A DNA stretch of 11,584 nt from an uncultured Ruminococcus sp. (GCA_900545285.1 UQYK01000059.1:1-11584), one strand, 5' to 3'. Positions 1-7,235 are shown, counted from the stretch's first letter. Program-made: numbers and translations. The notes: generated by a model not told the origin, from the letters alone.

Positions 1-5
1 TTGTC

Positions 6-59
6 TGCAACAAAATTATGCTCGAAAATCCACACATATTTCTTGTGAAGACAGGCTCT
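6..59 (+). repeat. Left copy of a degenerate ~54-bp repeat, inverted relative to the right end
   Basis: This AT-rich stretch matches the reverse complement of 11532-11584. Shared blocks in order are TGCA, CAAAATT, TGC, CGAAAA, a variable stretch of about 13 bases, then an exact CTTGTGAAGACAGG followed by TCT after one mismatch. The two copies differ by single-base indels and substitutions. No ORF covers it. It could be a dispersed intergenic repeat or one end of a larger element; the window cannot decide, and the copy may continue to the left of base 1. Confidence 0.6.
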
Positions 60-79
60 GAGTTTTTATCAACAGATCC

Positions 80-134
80 ATACCGGTTTGCTATAGTAAA
101 AAGCTATGGCAAACCGGTATTTTTATATATTTTA
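80..134 (+). terminator. Rho-independent terminator of an upstream gene
   Basis: A 17-bp stem (arms 80-96 and 104-120, one G-U wobble) closes a 7-base loop and is followed directly by a T-rich tract, TTTTT then ATATATTTT. It lies upstream of the metE promoter, so it should end transcription arriving from left of the window rather than attenuate metE. The promoter -35 begins inside the T tract, which packs terminator and promoter closely. Confidence 0.8.
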
Positions 135-159
135 CATAGCTCCAAAAATCCGATATAAT
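131..159 (+). promoter_or_regulatory. Sigma-A promoter of metE
   Basis: A -35 TTTACA (131-136) and a perfect -10 TATAAT (154-159) are separated by exactly 17 bases. The predicted start is near base 166, giving a leader of about 46 bases before the metE ATG. That is too short for an S-box, T-box or cobalamin riboswitch, so any methionine control must act through a DNA-binding regulator or a signal not visible here. Confidence 0.8.
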
Positions 160-211
160 AGAAACAACCTCAAAAAACGAGACTGAAATAACAGAAATGG
201 AGTCGAAATAT

Positions 212-2488
212 ATGAAAACAACCATAATTGGATTTCCCAGAGTCGGGAGCCTTCGGGAACTGAAATTTGCAAGTGAAGCCTATTTTCGCCAGGAGATTTC
301 CGCAGAAGAATTGCAGGAAACAGCAAAAGAACTGCGCAAAACACACTGGGCATTGCAGCAGGCATCCGGAATTGATTGGATTCCGACCAATGACTTTTCC
401 TTTTATGACAACATGCTGGATACCGCAGTGCTGCTGAATGCCGTTCCGGCGCGTTATCGTGCACTGGAACTGTCTGACCTGGACACCTATTTTGCAATGG
501 CAAGAGGCTATCAGGGAAAAGAAGGCGATGTAAAGGCCTTTGCAATGAAGAAGTGGTTTAATACCAATTATCATTATATGGTGCCGGAAATCGAAGACAC
601 CACAGAAATCCGTCTTGCCGGCACAAAGCCTTTTGCAGAATGGAAAGAAGCACAGGCACAGGGCATCTGCGGAAAGCCGGTGCTCATCGGCCCGTTTACC
701 TTCCTGAAGCTGGCGCGTTTCACTGGTGAAAAGACCGCAGAGGATTTTGCAGATGCAGTTGCCGCGGCTTACTGTGCTTATCTGAAGGAACTGAATACCC
801 TGGGTGCAGCATGGGCACAGCTGGATGAACCATACCTGGTAATGGATCTCACAAAGGCAGAAATCGCGCTGTTCCGTCAGCTGTACACCAAAATCCTGGC
901 AGCAAAGGGCTCGGTTCGTGTTCTGCTCCAGACCTATTTTGGAGATGTCCGGGACTGCTATGCAGATATCTGCGCACTGCCGTTTGACGGAATCGGCCTG
1001 GATTTCCTGGAAGGAAAGCAGTCTCTGTCTCTGGTACAGACCAATGGCTTCCCGAAGGACAAGGTGCTGTTTGCCGGTGCTGTAAACGGAAAGAACATCT
1101 GGCGCAATCACTACGACCGGACCCTCCAGCTGCTGGATCAGCTGAAGCCCCACTGCGGAGAAATTGTACTGAACACCTCCTGCTCCCTGCTCCATGTACC
1201 GTATACGCTGCGTCACGAGACAAAGCTGGCAGAGCAGTACAAGAAGCATTTTTCCTTTGCTGAAGAAAAGCTGACAGAACTGGCAGAACTGGCACAGATT
1301 CTGGATGCTCCTGTTCCTGCCGAAACCGCAGCTTACCAGAAAAACACTGCCCTGTTTGCAGAAGACCGCTGCTGCTCCAATGCCGCAGTACAGCAGAAGG
1401 TGGCCGCTCTGACAGAAAAGGACTTTGTCCGTCTGCCGGCATTTGCAGAACGGGAAAAGGTGCAGAAGGAGAGCTTCCAGCTGCCGCTCCTGCCCACAAC
1501 AACCATTGGTTCCTTCCCACAGACAAAGGAAGTACGGGCAAACCGTGCAGCATTCCGGAAGGGCGAAATTTCAGAAGAACAGTACGTGACATTTAATAAA
1601 AAGCAGATTGCCGACTGTGTTGCACTCCAGGAAAAAATTGACCTGGATGTGCTGGTACATGGGGAATTTGAACGAAATGACATGGTAGAATACTTCGGCG
1701 AATGCCTGGATGGCTACCTCTTCACAGAAAAGGCATGGGTGCAGTCCTATGGAACACGCTGCGTAAAACCGCCGGTCGTCTGGGGCGATATCAGCCGCGC
1801 CAAACCGATGACAGTGGATTGGTCTGTCTATGCCCAGAGCCTGACGAAAAAGCCCATGAAGGGCATGCTGACCGGCCCGGTTACTATTCTGAACTGGTCG
1901 TTCCCGCGTGAGGATATTTCCCTCCAGGCGTGTGCGTATCAGATTGCACTGGCAATCCGGGAAGAAGTTCTGGATCTGGAGCGCAGCGGCATCCGGATGA
2001 TTCAGGTCGATGAGGCCGCACTCCGGGAAAAGCTGCCCCTGCGGAAGTCCGACTGGAAGAGCGATTACCTGAACTGGGCAATCCCGGCATTTCGTCTGGT
2101 GCACAGCGGTGTAAAGCCGGATACACAGATTCACACCCATATGTGCTACAGCGAATTTGATGATATTATCCGGGATATTGATGATATGGACGCAGATGTA
2201 ATCACCTTTGAGGCAAGCCGTTCTGATCTGACCATTCTGGATGTACTGAAGGAAAATCACTTCCGGACGGAAGTCGGCCCGGGTGTCTATGATATTCATT
2301 CTCCGCGGATTCCGACTACCGAAGAGATTCAGAATGCCATTTCTAAAATGCTGGAACGGATTCCGGTTGAAAAACTGTGGGTCAATCCGGACTGCGGTCT
2401 GAAAACAAGAGGCACTGCGGAAACGGTTCCCAGCCTGGAAAATATGGTTGCTGCTGCAAAGGCTTGCAGAGCAGCGCTGAAACAGTAA
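212..2488 (+). CDS. metE: Cobalamin-independent methionine synthase MetE
   Basis: MetE transfers a methyl group from 5-methyltetrahydropteroyl-triglutamate to homocysteine in the cytosol, making methionine without B12. The product has 758 residues, close to the 753 of E. coli MetE. The N-terminal half (from MKTTIIGFPRVG) is the duplicated, catalytically silent barrel; the second barrel starts near TTTIGSFPQT. All four zinc ligands are present: His643 and Cys645 in HTHMCYSEFDD, Glu667 in ITFEASRSD and Cys728 in NPDCGLKTR, matching E. coli H641, C643, E665 and C726. An in-frame ATG at 197 lacks a ribosome binding site; the ATG at 212 has GGAG at 199-202 with a 9-base spacer, so 212 is preferred. 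The gene is monocistronic, between its own promoter and a strong terminator. It coexists with a cobalamin operon 5 kb away, yet no B12 riboswitch precedes it. Confidence 0.97.
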   Translation: MKTTIIGFPRVGSLRELKFASEAYFRQEISAEELQETAKELRKTHWALQQASGIDWIPTNDFSFYDNMLDTAVLLNAVPARYRALELSDLDTYFAMARGYQGKEGDVKAFAMKKWFNTNYHYMVPEIEDTTEIRLAGTKPFAEWKEAQAQGICGKPVLIGPFTFLKLARFTGEKTAEDFADAVAAAYCAYLKELNTLGAAWAQLDEPYLVMDLTKAEIALFRQLYTKILAAKGSVRVLLQTYFGDVRDCYADICALPFDGIGLDFLEGKQSLSLVQTNGFPKDKVLFAGAVNGKNIWRNHYDRTLQLLDQLKPHCGEIVLNTSCSLLHVPYTLRHETKLAEQYKKHFSFAEEKLTELAELAQILDAPVPAETAAYQKNTALFAEDRCCSNAAVQQKVAALTEKDFVRLPAFAEREKVQKESFQLPLLPTTTIGSFPQTKEVRANRAAFRKGEISEEQYVTFNKKQIADCVALQEKIDLDVLVHGEFERNDMVEYFGECLDGYLFTEKAWVQSYGTRCVKPPVVWGDISRAKPMTVDWSVYAQSLTKKPMKGMLTGPVTILNWSFPREDISLQACAYQIALAIREEVLDLERSGIRMIQVDEAALREKLPLRKSDWKSDYLNWAIPAFRLVHSGVKPDTQIHTHMCYSEFDDIIRDIDDMDADVITFEASRSDLTILDVLKENHFRTEVGPGVYDIHSPRIPTTEEIQNAISKMLERIPVEKLWVNPDCGLKTRGTAETVPSLENMVAAAKACRAALKQ

Positions 2489-2531
2489 GAACTATTTCCT
2501 CCAGGGTATCAACGCATCCAGGTTTCCCATA

Positions 2532-2570
2532 AAAAATCCCCCTGAGATATTGTTTCTCAGGGGGATTTTT
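2532..2570. terminator. Bidirectional terminator between convergent metE and hcp
   Basis: A perfect 16-bp stem (arms 2532-2547 and 2555-2570, core CCCCCTGAGA/TCTCAGGGGG) encloses a 7-base loop. The outer part is A5 on one side and T5 on the other, so a U-run follows the GC-rich stem on either strand. It sits 43 bases after the metE stop and 15 bases from the hcp stop, and should terminate both genes. Confidence 0.93.
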
Positions 2571-2585
2571 CGTAAATGGAAATGG

Positions 2586-4184
2586 TTACTGCAAGAGCGC
2601 TTTCAGATCAGCTTCCGGAGTTGTGATGGGTGCAATCTGGTAGTGCTCCACCAGATATTGCAGCACATTGGGAGAAAGAAAAGCCGGGAGCGTGGGGCCG
2701 AGCCGAATGTTCCGGATTCCCAGATACAGCAGGGTGAGCAGGATACAGACGGCCTTCTGCTCATACCAGGACAGCACCATAGAAAGGGGAAGGGCGTTGA
2801 CATCGCAGGAGAAGGCCTCTGCCAGTGCCAGCGCAATTTGAATGGCACTGTATGCATCGTTGCACTGACCGATATCCAGCAAACGGGGCAGACCGGCAAC
2901 GGTACCCAATTCCAGATCGTGGAATCGGTATTTTCCGCAGGCCAGCGTCAGAATCAGGGTGTCCTTCGGTGCAGCCTTTACAAATTCCGTGTAATAATTC
3001 CGGCCGGGACGTGCACCGTCACAGCCGCCCACTAGGAAGAAGTGACGGATTTTTCCGGATTTCACAGCATCTACAATCTGACCTGCTGCCTGGAGCACGG
3101 CACCGTGTCCAAATCCGGTAGTGACGGTTTCGCCGCCGTTGATGCCGCAGCGCTTCTGGGTTTCCGGATAGCCGCCCAGTTCCAGTGCCTTTTGAATGAC
3201 TGGCGTAAAATCCTTCTTTCCGTCAATGTGCCGGATGCCGGGGTAGGAAACAGCTGCTGTGGTAAATACGCGATCCTGATAGCTTTTCTTCGGGGGCATG
3301 AGACAGTTTGTAGTAAAGAGAACCGGTGCCGGAATGTCTGCAAATTCTTTCTGTTGATTCTGCCATGCAGTGCCGAAGTTGCCTTTGAGATGAGCGTATT
3401 TTTTCAGTTCCGGATAGCCGTGCGCCGGAAGCATTTCTCCGTGGGTATATACCTGAACGCCTGTCCCTTCGGTCTGCTCCAGCAGGAGCTTTAAATCCAG
3501 CAGATCATGGCCGGAAATAACAATGAACGGCCCTTTTTCCACATGCAGAGAAACCGGCGTGGGCTTTGGCATACCAAAGGTTTCCGTGTTGGCACGATCC
3601 AGCAGTTGCATGCAGCTGTAGTTATATTTTCCCACTTCCAGTACAATGGGGAGCAGCTCGTCCATGTTCCAGTCCTCGCCAACAGCAAAAAGCGCCTTTG
3701 CCAGAAAATGGTTGACTTCGGAATCCATATATCCCAGCACCATAGCGTGATAGGCATAGGCCGCCATGCCACGCGCCCCGAACAAAATCAGGGATTTCAG
3801 GCTCCGGATGTCCTCGTCTGCCTGCCAGAGCTGCTGCATCGTATAGTCCGTATTCCGGCCGCAGGGGTTTGCACAGGTGCTGCACTGGGGGATCAGCGCC
3901 AGCTTTTCCGCATGAACCTGTTCCAGCAGACTGCGAATGGCTTCTTCTGAAAAGCTTACGTTGGTGAGTGTAGCAAACAGGCCTTCGATCAGAATGCGGA
4001 ATGTCTGTTCGGTAGAGGGAGTATCGCCGTCTATGGCACGCGCCAGGCCAATGAGCGCACCGGTCAGCCCGTCCTGGAGATTTGCCACAGAAGCGCTTTT
4101 GCCGCACACACCGGCCTTTCCGGTGCAGCCGGTACATCCGGCGGTCTGTTCGCACTGAAAGCAGAACATCTGATGATTTTCCAT
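2586..4184 (-). CDS. hcp: Hybrid cluster protein Hcp (hydroxylamine reductase / prismane protein)
   Basis: Hcp is a cytosolic iron-sulfur enzyme linked to nitric oxide and hydroxylamine detoxification and to redox stress. The 532-residue product carries an N-terminal cluster motif C8-x2-C11-x8-C20-x6-C27, close to the Desulfovibrio (class I) spacing, with an extra Cys17. All seven protein ligands of the hybrid Fe-S-O cluster are visible: His226 (SGHDLLD), Glu250 (THGEMLPAHGYPE), Cys294 (TTNCLMPPK), Cys388 (GGCDGARPG), Cys416 (LACGKYRF), Cys441 (DIGQCNDAYSA) and Glu475 (WYEQKAV). These track the Desulfovibrio vulgaris positions with a constant offset of 18-19. A further Cys-rich stretch, C101-x2-C104-x3-C108, lies after the first helical region. 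The ATG at 4184 has GGAGGA 7 bases upstream. It follows the ferredoxin-like gene by 25 bases with no terminator, so they share a transcript. Confidence 0.96.
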   Translation of the reverse strand: MENHQMFCFQCEQTAGCTGCTGKAGVCGKSASVANLQDGLTGALIGLARAIDGDTPSTEQTFRILIEGLFATLTNVSFSEEAIRSLLEQVHAEKLALIPQCSTCANPCGRNTDYTMQQLWQADEDIRSLKSLILFGARGMAAYAYHAMVLGYMDSEVNHFLAKALFAVGEDWNMDELLPIVLEVGKYNYSCMQLLDRANTETFGMPKPTPVSLHVEKGPFIVISGHDLLDLKLLLEQTEGTGVQVYTHGEMLPAHGYPELKKYAHLKGNFGTAWQNQQKEFADIPAPVLFTTNCLMPPKKSYQDRVFTTAAVSYPGIRHIDGKKDFTPVIQKALELGGYPETQKRCGINGGETVTTGFGHGAVLQAAGQIVDAVKSGKIRHFFLVGGCDGARPGRNYYTEFVKAAPKDTLILTLACGKYRFHDLELGTVAGLPRLLDIGQCNDAYSAIQIALALAEAFSCDVNALPLSMVLSWYEQKAVCILLTLLYLGIRNIRLGPTLPAFLSPNVLQYLVEHYQIAPITTPEADLKALLQ

Positions 4185-4209
4185 AATAAGATCCTCCGTT
4201 TTAAAGTGG

Positions 4210-4926
4210 TTATTCTGACAGAATCCGTCCGTCAGTCGAGATTACTGCAACCTGAAAGGGAATTGCTTTTCCGCTTTGTGCCACGGCAGTTCTGGCGGCG
4301 TGTTCCAGTCCGCCGCAGCAGGGCACTTCCATGCGGACAACAGTGACACTGGCAATGGAGTTCTGCCGCAGAATCTCGGTCAGCTTTTCAGCATAGTCCA
4401 CCTGATCCAGCTTCGGACAGCCGATCACAGTGGTTTTTCCTGCCATAAATTTGGCATGGAATCCGGCGTAGGCATAAGCGGTGCAGTCTGCGGCAATCAG
4501 GACATCTGCCTGTTCCCAGAACGGTGCACGAATCGGCACCAGTTTAATCTGTACCGGCCACTGTCCCAGAGCGGAACCGGATGGCGTCTCTGCCGGGGCA
4601 GAAGGCGCAGCCCCATTTCGCCGGAACTGCATCATCCGGGAACCGGGGCATCCGCCGGCGTGGGGGTGTGCTCCGGCAGCGGCCGCCAGCTTCCGCTTGT
4701 TTTCCAAAACCGCTGCTTCATTATAGGCCGGGGCTTCCCGTTCTTCAAAGGTGATTGCACCGGTGGGACATGCCGGCAGGCAGTCGCCCAGTCCGTCACA
4801 GTAGTCTTCTCGGAGCAAGACGGCTTTTCCGTTTCGCATGCCAATGGCACCTTCGTGACAGGCTCTTGCACAGGCACCGCAGCCGTTGCATGCATCAGTA
4901 TCAATGCGGATAATGGTTCGTTTCAT
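4210..4926 (-). CDS. 4Fe-4S ferredoxin-domain protein, probable redox partner of Hcp
   Basis: This 238-residue protein starts with a dicluster ferredoxin domain. Cluster 1 is canonical: C13-x2-C16-x2-C19-x3-C23. Cluster 2 reads C43-x2-L46-x2-C49-x3-C53-P, so the second Cys is replaced by Leu46; it may hold a 3Fe-4S centre or take another ligand. A basic linker carries HPHAGGCPGS (Cys93). The C-terminal half (about 124-238) has further cysteines in ADCTAY (148), IGCPKLD (170) and VPCCGG (203-204), suggesting an additional metal or redox site. The ATG at 4926 has AGGAGGA 8 bases upstream; longer readings would start upstream of the promoter. Being first gene of the operon ahead of hcp, it is inferred to deliver electrons to Hcp, replacing the NADH-linked Hcr of enterobacteria. 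The exact family name is not certain. Confidence 0.88.
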   Translation of the reverse strand: MKRTIIRIDTDACNGCGACARACHEGAIGMRNGKAVLLREDYCDGLGDCLPACPTGAITFEEREAPAYNEAAVLENKRKLAAAAGAHPHAGGCPGSRMMQFRRNGAAPSAPAETPSGSALGQWPVQIKLVPIRAPFWEQADVLIAADCTAYAYAGFHAKFMAGKTTVIGCPKLDQVDYAEKLTEILRQNSIASVTVVRMEVPCCGGLEHAARTAVAQSGKAIPFQVAVISTDGRILSE

Positions 4927-4975
4927 GCAGTTGTTCCTCCTGTTGGGTTGATTTTTTGTGTCTTGTGATGCTTGT

Positions 4976-4984
4976 ATTATAGCA
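4976..4984 (-). promoter_or_regulatory. Extended -10 promoter of the ferredoxin-hcp operon
   Basis: On the minus strand a perfect TATAAT (4981 to 4976) is preceded by TGC, an extended -10 element. At 17-bp spacing the -35 position reads CAGACG, a poor match to TTGACA. The predicted start is base 4969, leaving a 42-base leader to the ATG. A good -10 with no -35 is typical of an activator-dependent promoter. Confidence 0.75.
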
Positions 4985-5002
4985 GATTTTGAAAAATGCG
5001 TC

Positions 5003-5018
5003 TGTTTGAATTCAAACA
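5003..5018. promoter_or_regulatory. Perfect 16-bp palindromic operator for a Crp/Fnr-type regulator
   Basis: TGTTTGAATTCAAACA is an uninterrupted perfect palindrome in the intergenic region between the divergent ferredoxin-hcp operon and the Crp/Fnr-family gene. Its centre (5010/5011) lies at -41.5 from the predicted hcp-operon start at 4969, exactly the class II activator position, and overlaps the missing -35. From the regulator's own predicted start (5068) it is centred at about -57.5, just upstream of its -35. It resembles the TTGAN6TCAA-like half-sites of the family, but the specific consensus is inferred. Confidence 0.75.
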
Positions 5019-5032
5019 AAATGGATTCTGGA

Positions 5033-5061
5033 TTGATTTTTCTGCAAATTTGCCGTATAAT
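5033..5061 (+). promoter_or_regulatory. Sigma-A promoter of the Crp/Fnr-family regulator gene
   Basis: A -35 TTGATT (5033-5038) and perfect -10 TATAAT (5056-5061) are separated by 17 bases, with a predicted start near 5068. This puts the start inside the longest open frame, so the frame's first ATG (4958) cannot be used and the GTG at 5090 is the likely start. Confidence 0.8.
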
Positions 5062-5089
5062 AGAAAAAAAGACAGGAGGCTGCGTCAAA

Positions 5090-5788
5090 GTGGAAGAAAA
5101 GGAATTGGAACTGGCGGTCGGCACGCCTTTGTTCCGCGGCATGACAACAGAGGAAATCCAAACTGCGCTGCACTGTGTACAGGGCAGAAAAATCACCTGT
5201 TCCAAGGGAGATTATCTGTTCCGCGCCGGAGAGACAACCGATCAGATCGGACTGCTTTTGTCCGGCACAGCAATTATTGTCCAGGAGGATTTCTGGGGGC
5301 ATCGGAATGTGATGGCAAAACTTTTGCCAGGAGATACCTTTGCAGAAACCTTTGCTGCAGTTTCCGGTTTTGTGCTGAATGTAAGCGTTGCGGCGGAAGA
5401 AAACTGCCGCGTGCTGCTGCTGCGCATGCAAAAGCTTCTGACCGTCTGTCCAAGTGCATGCCCGCATCATAATCAGCTGGTTCGGAATCTGGTCACGGTA
5501 CTGGCGCAGAAAAATCTGATGCTCCACGAAAAAATCACGCACATGAGCCGGCGGAAAACCCGGGACAAGCTGCTGTCCTATCTTTCCGCAGAAGCGATCC
5601 GACAGGGCAGTGCCGCTCTTGTCATTCCCTATGACCGGCAGCAGCTGGCAGATTATCTCTGTGTAGAGCGCGCCGCAATGTCGGTAGAACTGTCCAAACT
5701 GCAAAAGGAAGGTCTGCTCACCGTCCGCCGGAATCACATTACATTATCCCCGAATTGGGAGGAAAACGATGATTTTGCCGGCGAATAA
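5090..5788 (+). CDS. Crp/Fnr-family transcriptional regulator, probable HcpR-type regulator of hcp
   Basis: The 232-residue product has an N-terminal cyclic-nucleotide-binding-like beta-roll (about 12-115, with LFRAGETTDQIGLLLSG and a GDTFAETF core), a long dimerisation helix (about 125-152) and a C-terminal winged helix-turn-helix (about 180-215: RQQLADYLCVERAAMSVELS then KLQKEGLL). It lacks the N-terminal cysteine cluster of Fnr; its cysteines are scattered (29, 37, 106, 120, 124, 191), so the sensing chemistry is unknown. The GTG at 5090 is chosen because AGGAGG lies at 5074-5079, 10 bases upstream, and the promoter lies downstream of the first in-frame ATG. It is divergent from the ferredoxin-hcp operon, with a palindrome between; the inferred role is activation of that operon under nitrosative or redox stress. 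No terminator follows, and its 3' end overlaps a convergent small ORF by 50 bases. Confidence 0.9.
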   Translation: MEEKELELAVGTPLFRGMTTEEIQTALHCVQGRKITCSKGDYLFRAGETTDQIGLLLSGTAIIVQEDFWGHRNVMAKLLPGDTFAETFAAVSGFVLNVSVAAEENCRVLLLRMQKLLTVCPSACPHHNQLVRNLVTVLAQKNLMLHEKITHMSRRKTRDKLLSYLSAEAIRQGSAALVIPYDRQQLADYLCVERAAMSVELSKLQKEGLLTVRRNHITLSPNWEENDDFAGE

Positions 5789-5939
5789 GGGCATCAGCAT
5801 GGCGGCGCAGAGCATGCTGGGTATGAATGTGTGCATCCTGCTCGTGGAGCTGTAACTGTATGGCAACCGGGAGAGACAACAGATATTTCCGGGAGGAACT
5901 GCTGTTGCGGAGCAGCTCCTGTAAATTTGGATAAGACAT
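5739..5939 (-). CDS. Small 66-aa protein of unknown function
   Basis: The ORF encodes MSYPNLQELL..., a soluble, helix-prone protein with a central SLPVAIQLQLHEQDAHIHT. The pattern L...S...Y...LP..vQ..L....i.T...L...A resembles small paralogous proteins of unknown function common in Clostridia; this resemblance is from memory. A purine-rich GGAGAGGTG ends 8 bases before the ATG. The start lies 75 bases after the end of the PLP-enzyme gene on the same strand, so cotranscription is possible. The last 50 bases run antisense through the end of the Crp/Fnr-family gene, and no terminator follows. The tail after RRQN is basic and may be poorly conserved. It could be a chance ORF, but the ribosome binding site and composition favour a real gene. 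Confidence 0.5.
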   Translation of the reverse strand: MSYPNLQELLRNSSSSRKYLLSLPVAIQLQLHEQDAHIHTQHALRRHADALIRRQNHRFPPNSGIM

Positions 5940-6014
5940 AAAAAAATCACCTCTCCTATAGTATGACAGGAAAGGCGATTTCTATACCATGGCAGGCTTT
6001 GTACGGTGTTGCCT

Positions 6015-7208
6015 TTAAAGCAGATTTTCCTTTTCGAATGCCTGCTGCAAATCCGCAATAATGTCCTCCGGATCTTCAATGCCTACACTGAACCGGAAAA
6101 ATCCGCCGTGAAATTCTTCCGGATACAGATACTGCCGCTCGTCATCTTCGCCCAGGAATACAATGAGACTTTCATCATGTCCCAGGGAAACCGCCGAAGT
6201 GATCACCTTCAGATGGCTGACAAAGCGGTTGTAGGTGTCGTGATCGGCATGCAGTCCGAAGGAGAGCACACCGCCAAATCCAGGGTTCATCTGAGATGCG
6301 GCAACTGCGTGGCCGGGATGGGATTCCAGTCCGGGATAGGCAACAAAGCTGACGCCCTTTATAGTTTGCAGATACTGTGCCACCTGCATTGCATTTGCGT
6401 TATGCTGCTTCATCCGCAGGGGCAGCGTAACGGAACCGCGCATAATCAGCCATGCATTAAACGGGCTGATTGTAGCACCTAAATTGATTTGAGACTGGGC
6501 ACGAATGATGTCCAGATATTTTTTGGGACCGATAATCGCACCGCCCATGGCATCACCATGTCCGTTGATGTACTTGGTGAGACTTTCCACCGTGAAATCT
6601 GCCCCCAGTTCTACAGGACGCTGGTTAAACGGGGAAGCAAAGGTGTTGTCCACGGAGAGCAGCGCGCCGTTTTCATGGGCGATGGCCGCAATTGCCCGGA
6701 TATCTGAAATTTTCAGTGTGGGATTTCCCGGTGTCTCAATGTGAATGAGTCGGGTGTTGGGACGAACTGCCTTCCGGACTGCCTCCGGGTCAGAACTGTC
6801 TACAATGGTAGTTTCCACCCCGAATTTCTTGTTGAGCAGCTCGTGGAGCAGGCGGTATACTGCAATGTATGTGACATCAGAAAAAATAACATGATCTCCG
6901 CTCTTTAACAGCGCAAAGAACAGGCCGGACAGTGCCGCTACGCCGCTTGCCAGCACAATGCAGTCTTCTCCGCCCTCCAGAGATGCCAGACGCTCCTGGA
7001 GATACTGCTGGTTGGAGCCGCCGTTTCGGGTGTAGAGATTTTTGCCGGCTTCGCTCCAGTTCAGCGAACTGGGGTCATAGGGCAGAGCATAGCTGTTCGC
7101 CATGGTGATCGGGCGCTTGATGGCGCCGCTTTCTCCGTCAATATCATTTCCGGTATGTACCGCTCTGGTCTGAAATCCGTATTCTGTTCCAAATGTTTTC
7201 TTTTTCAT
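6015..7208 (-). CDS. Cys/Met metabolism PLP-dependent enzyme (cystathionine gamma-synthase/lyase family)
   Basis: This 397-residue fold-type I PLP enzyme acts in transsulfuration or related C-S chemistry on homoserine esters, cystathionine or methionine. Visible residues are Tyr59 and Arg61 (LYTRNGG, phosphate contact across the dimer), Tyr114, Asp187 (SVDNTFASPF, ring nitrogen), Lys212 (ESLTKYINGH, internal aldimine) and Arg372 (FFRFSVGIED, carboxylate). The usual Y-[ST]-R-x-x-N-P-T is replaced by YTRNGGSNQQY, and YGGTYRL by YIAVYRL; Ala116 stands where methionine gamma-lyase has its catalytic Cys, arguing against a classical lyase of that type. Specificity (MetB, MetC or sulfhydrylase) cannot be fixed from sequence. 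The ATG at 7208 has AAAGGGAG about 9 bases upstream; an in-frame ATG at 7292 has no such site. A consensus promoter drives it with a leader of about 100 bases. Confidence 0.9.
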   Translation of the reverse strand: MKKKTFGTEYGFQTRAVHTGNDIDGESGAIKRPITMANSYALPYDPSSLNWSEAGKNLYTRNGGSNQQYLQERLASLEGGEDCIVLASGVAALSGLFFALLKSGDHVIFSDVTYIAVYRLLHELLNKKFGVETTIVDSSDPEAVRKAVRPNTRLIHIETPGNPTLKISDIRAIAAIAHENGALLSVDNTFASPFNQRPVELGADFTVESLTKYINGHGDAMGGAIIGPKKYLDIIRAQSQINLGATISPFNAWLIMRGSVTLPLRMKQHNANAMQVAQYLQTIKGVSFVAYPGLESHPGHAVAASQMNPGFGGVLSFGLHADHDTYNRFVSHLKVITSAVSLGHDESLIVFLGEDDERQYLYPEEFHGGFFRFSVGIEDPEDIIADLQQAFEKENLL

Positions 7209-7235
7209 GAGAAATCGCTCCCTTTCTGCCGCTTC

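Noticed and set aside
170..1249. 359-aa open frame on the minus strand opposite metE
   Set aside because: It is antisense to a clearly coding, motif-rich metE and has the irregular composition of a shadow frame, with no ribosome binding site noted.
4958..5089. N-terminal extension of the Crp/Fnr-family regulator from the ATG at 4958
   Set aside because: It would include the operator and lies upstream of the predicted transcription start; the GTG at 5090 has an AGGAGG and gives the normal family N-terminus.
5769..5855. 28-aa plus-strand ORF (MILPANKGISM...) with GGGAGG 6 bases upstream
   Set aside because: The apparent binding site is the Glu-Glu-Asn-Asp codons at the end of the Crp/Fnr-family gene, and the ORF is antisense to the better-supported 66-aa ORF.
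5871..5922. Inverted repeat GGAACTGCT / AGCAGCTCC as a terminator after the regulator gene
   Set aside because: It lies inside the 66-aa ORF, has a mismatch, and no T-run follows on the plus strand.
5950..5985. CATACTATA upstream of the 66-aa ORF, resembling a sporulation sigma (SigE/SigK) -10
   Set aside because: The -35 match is weak and the implied start would fall within the ribosome binding site, so it is probably chance.
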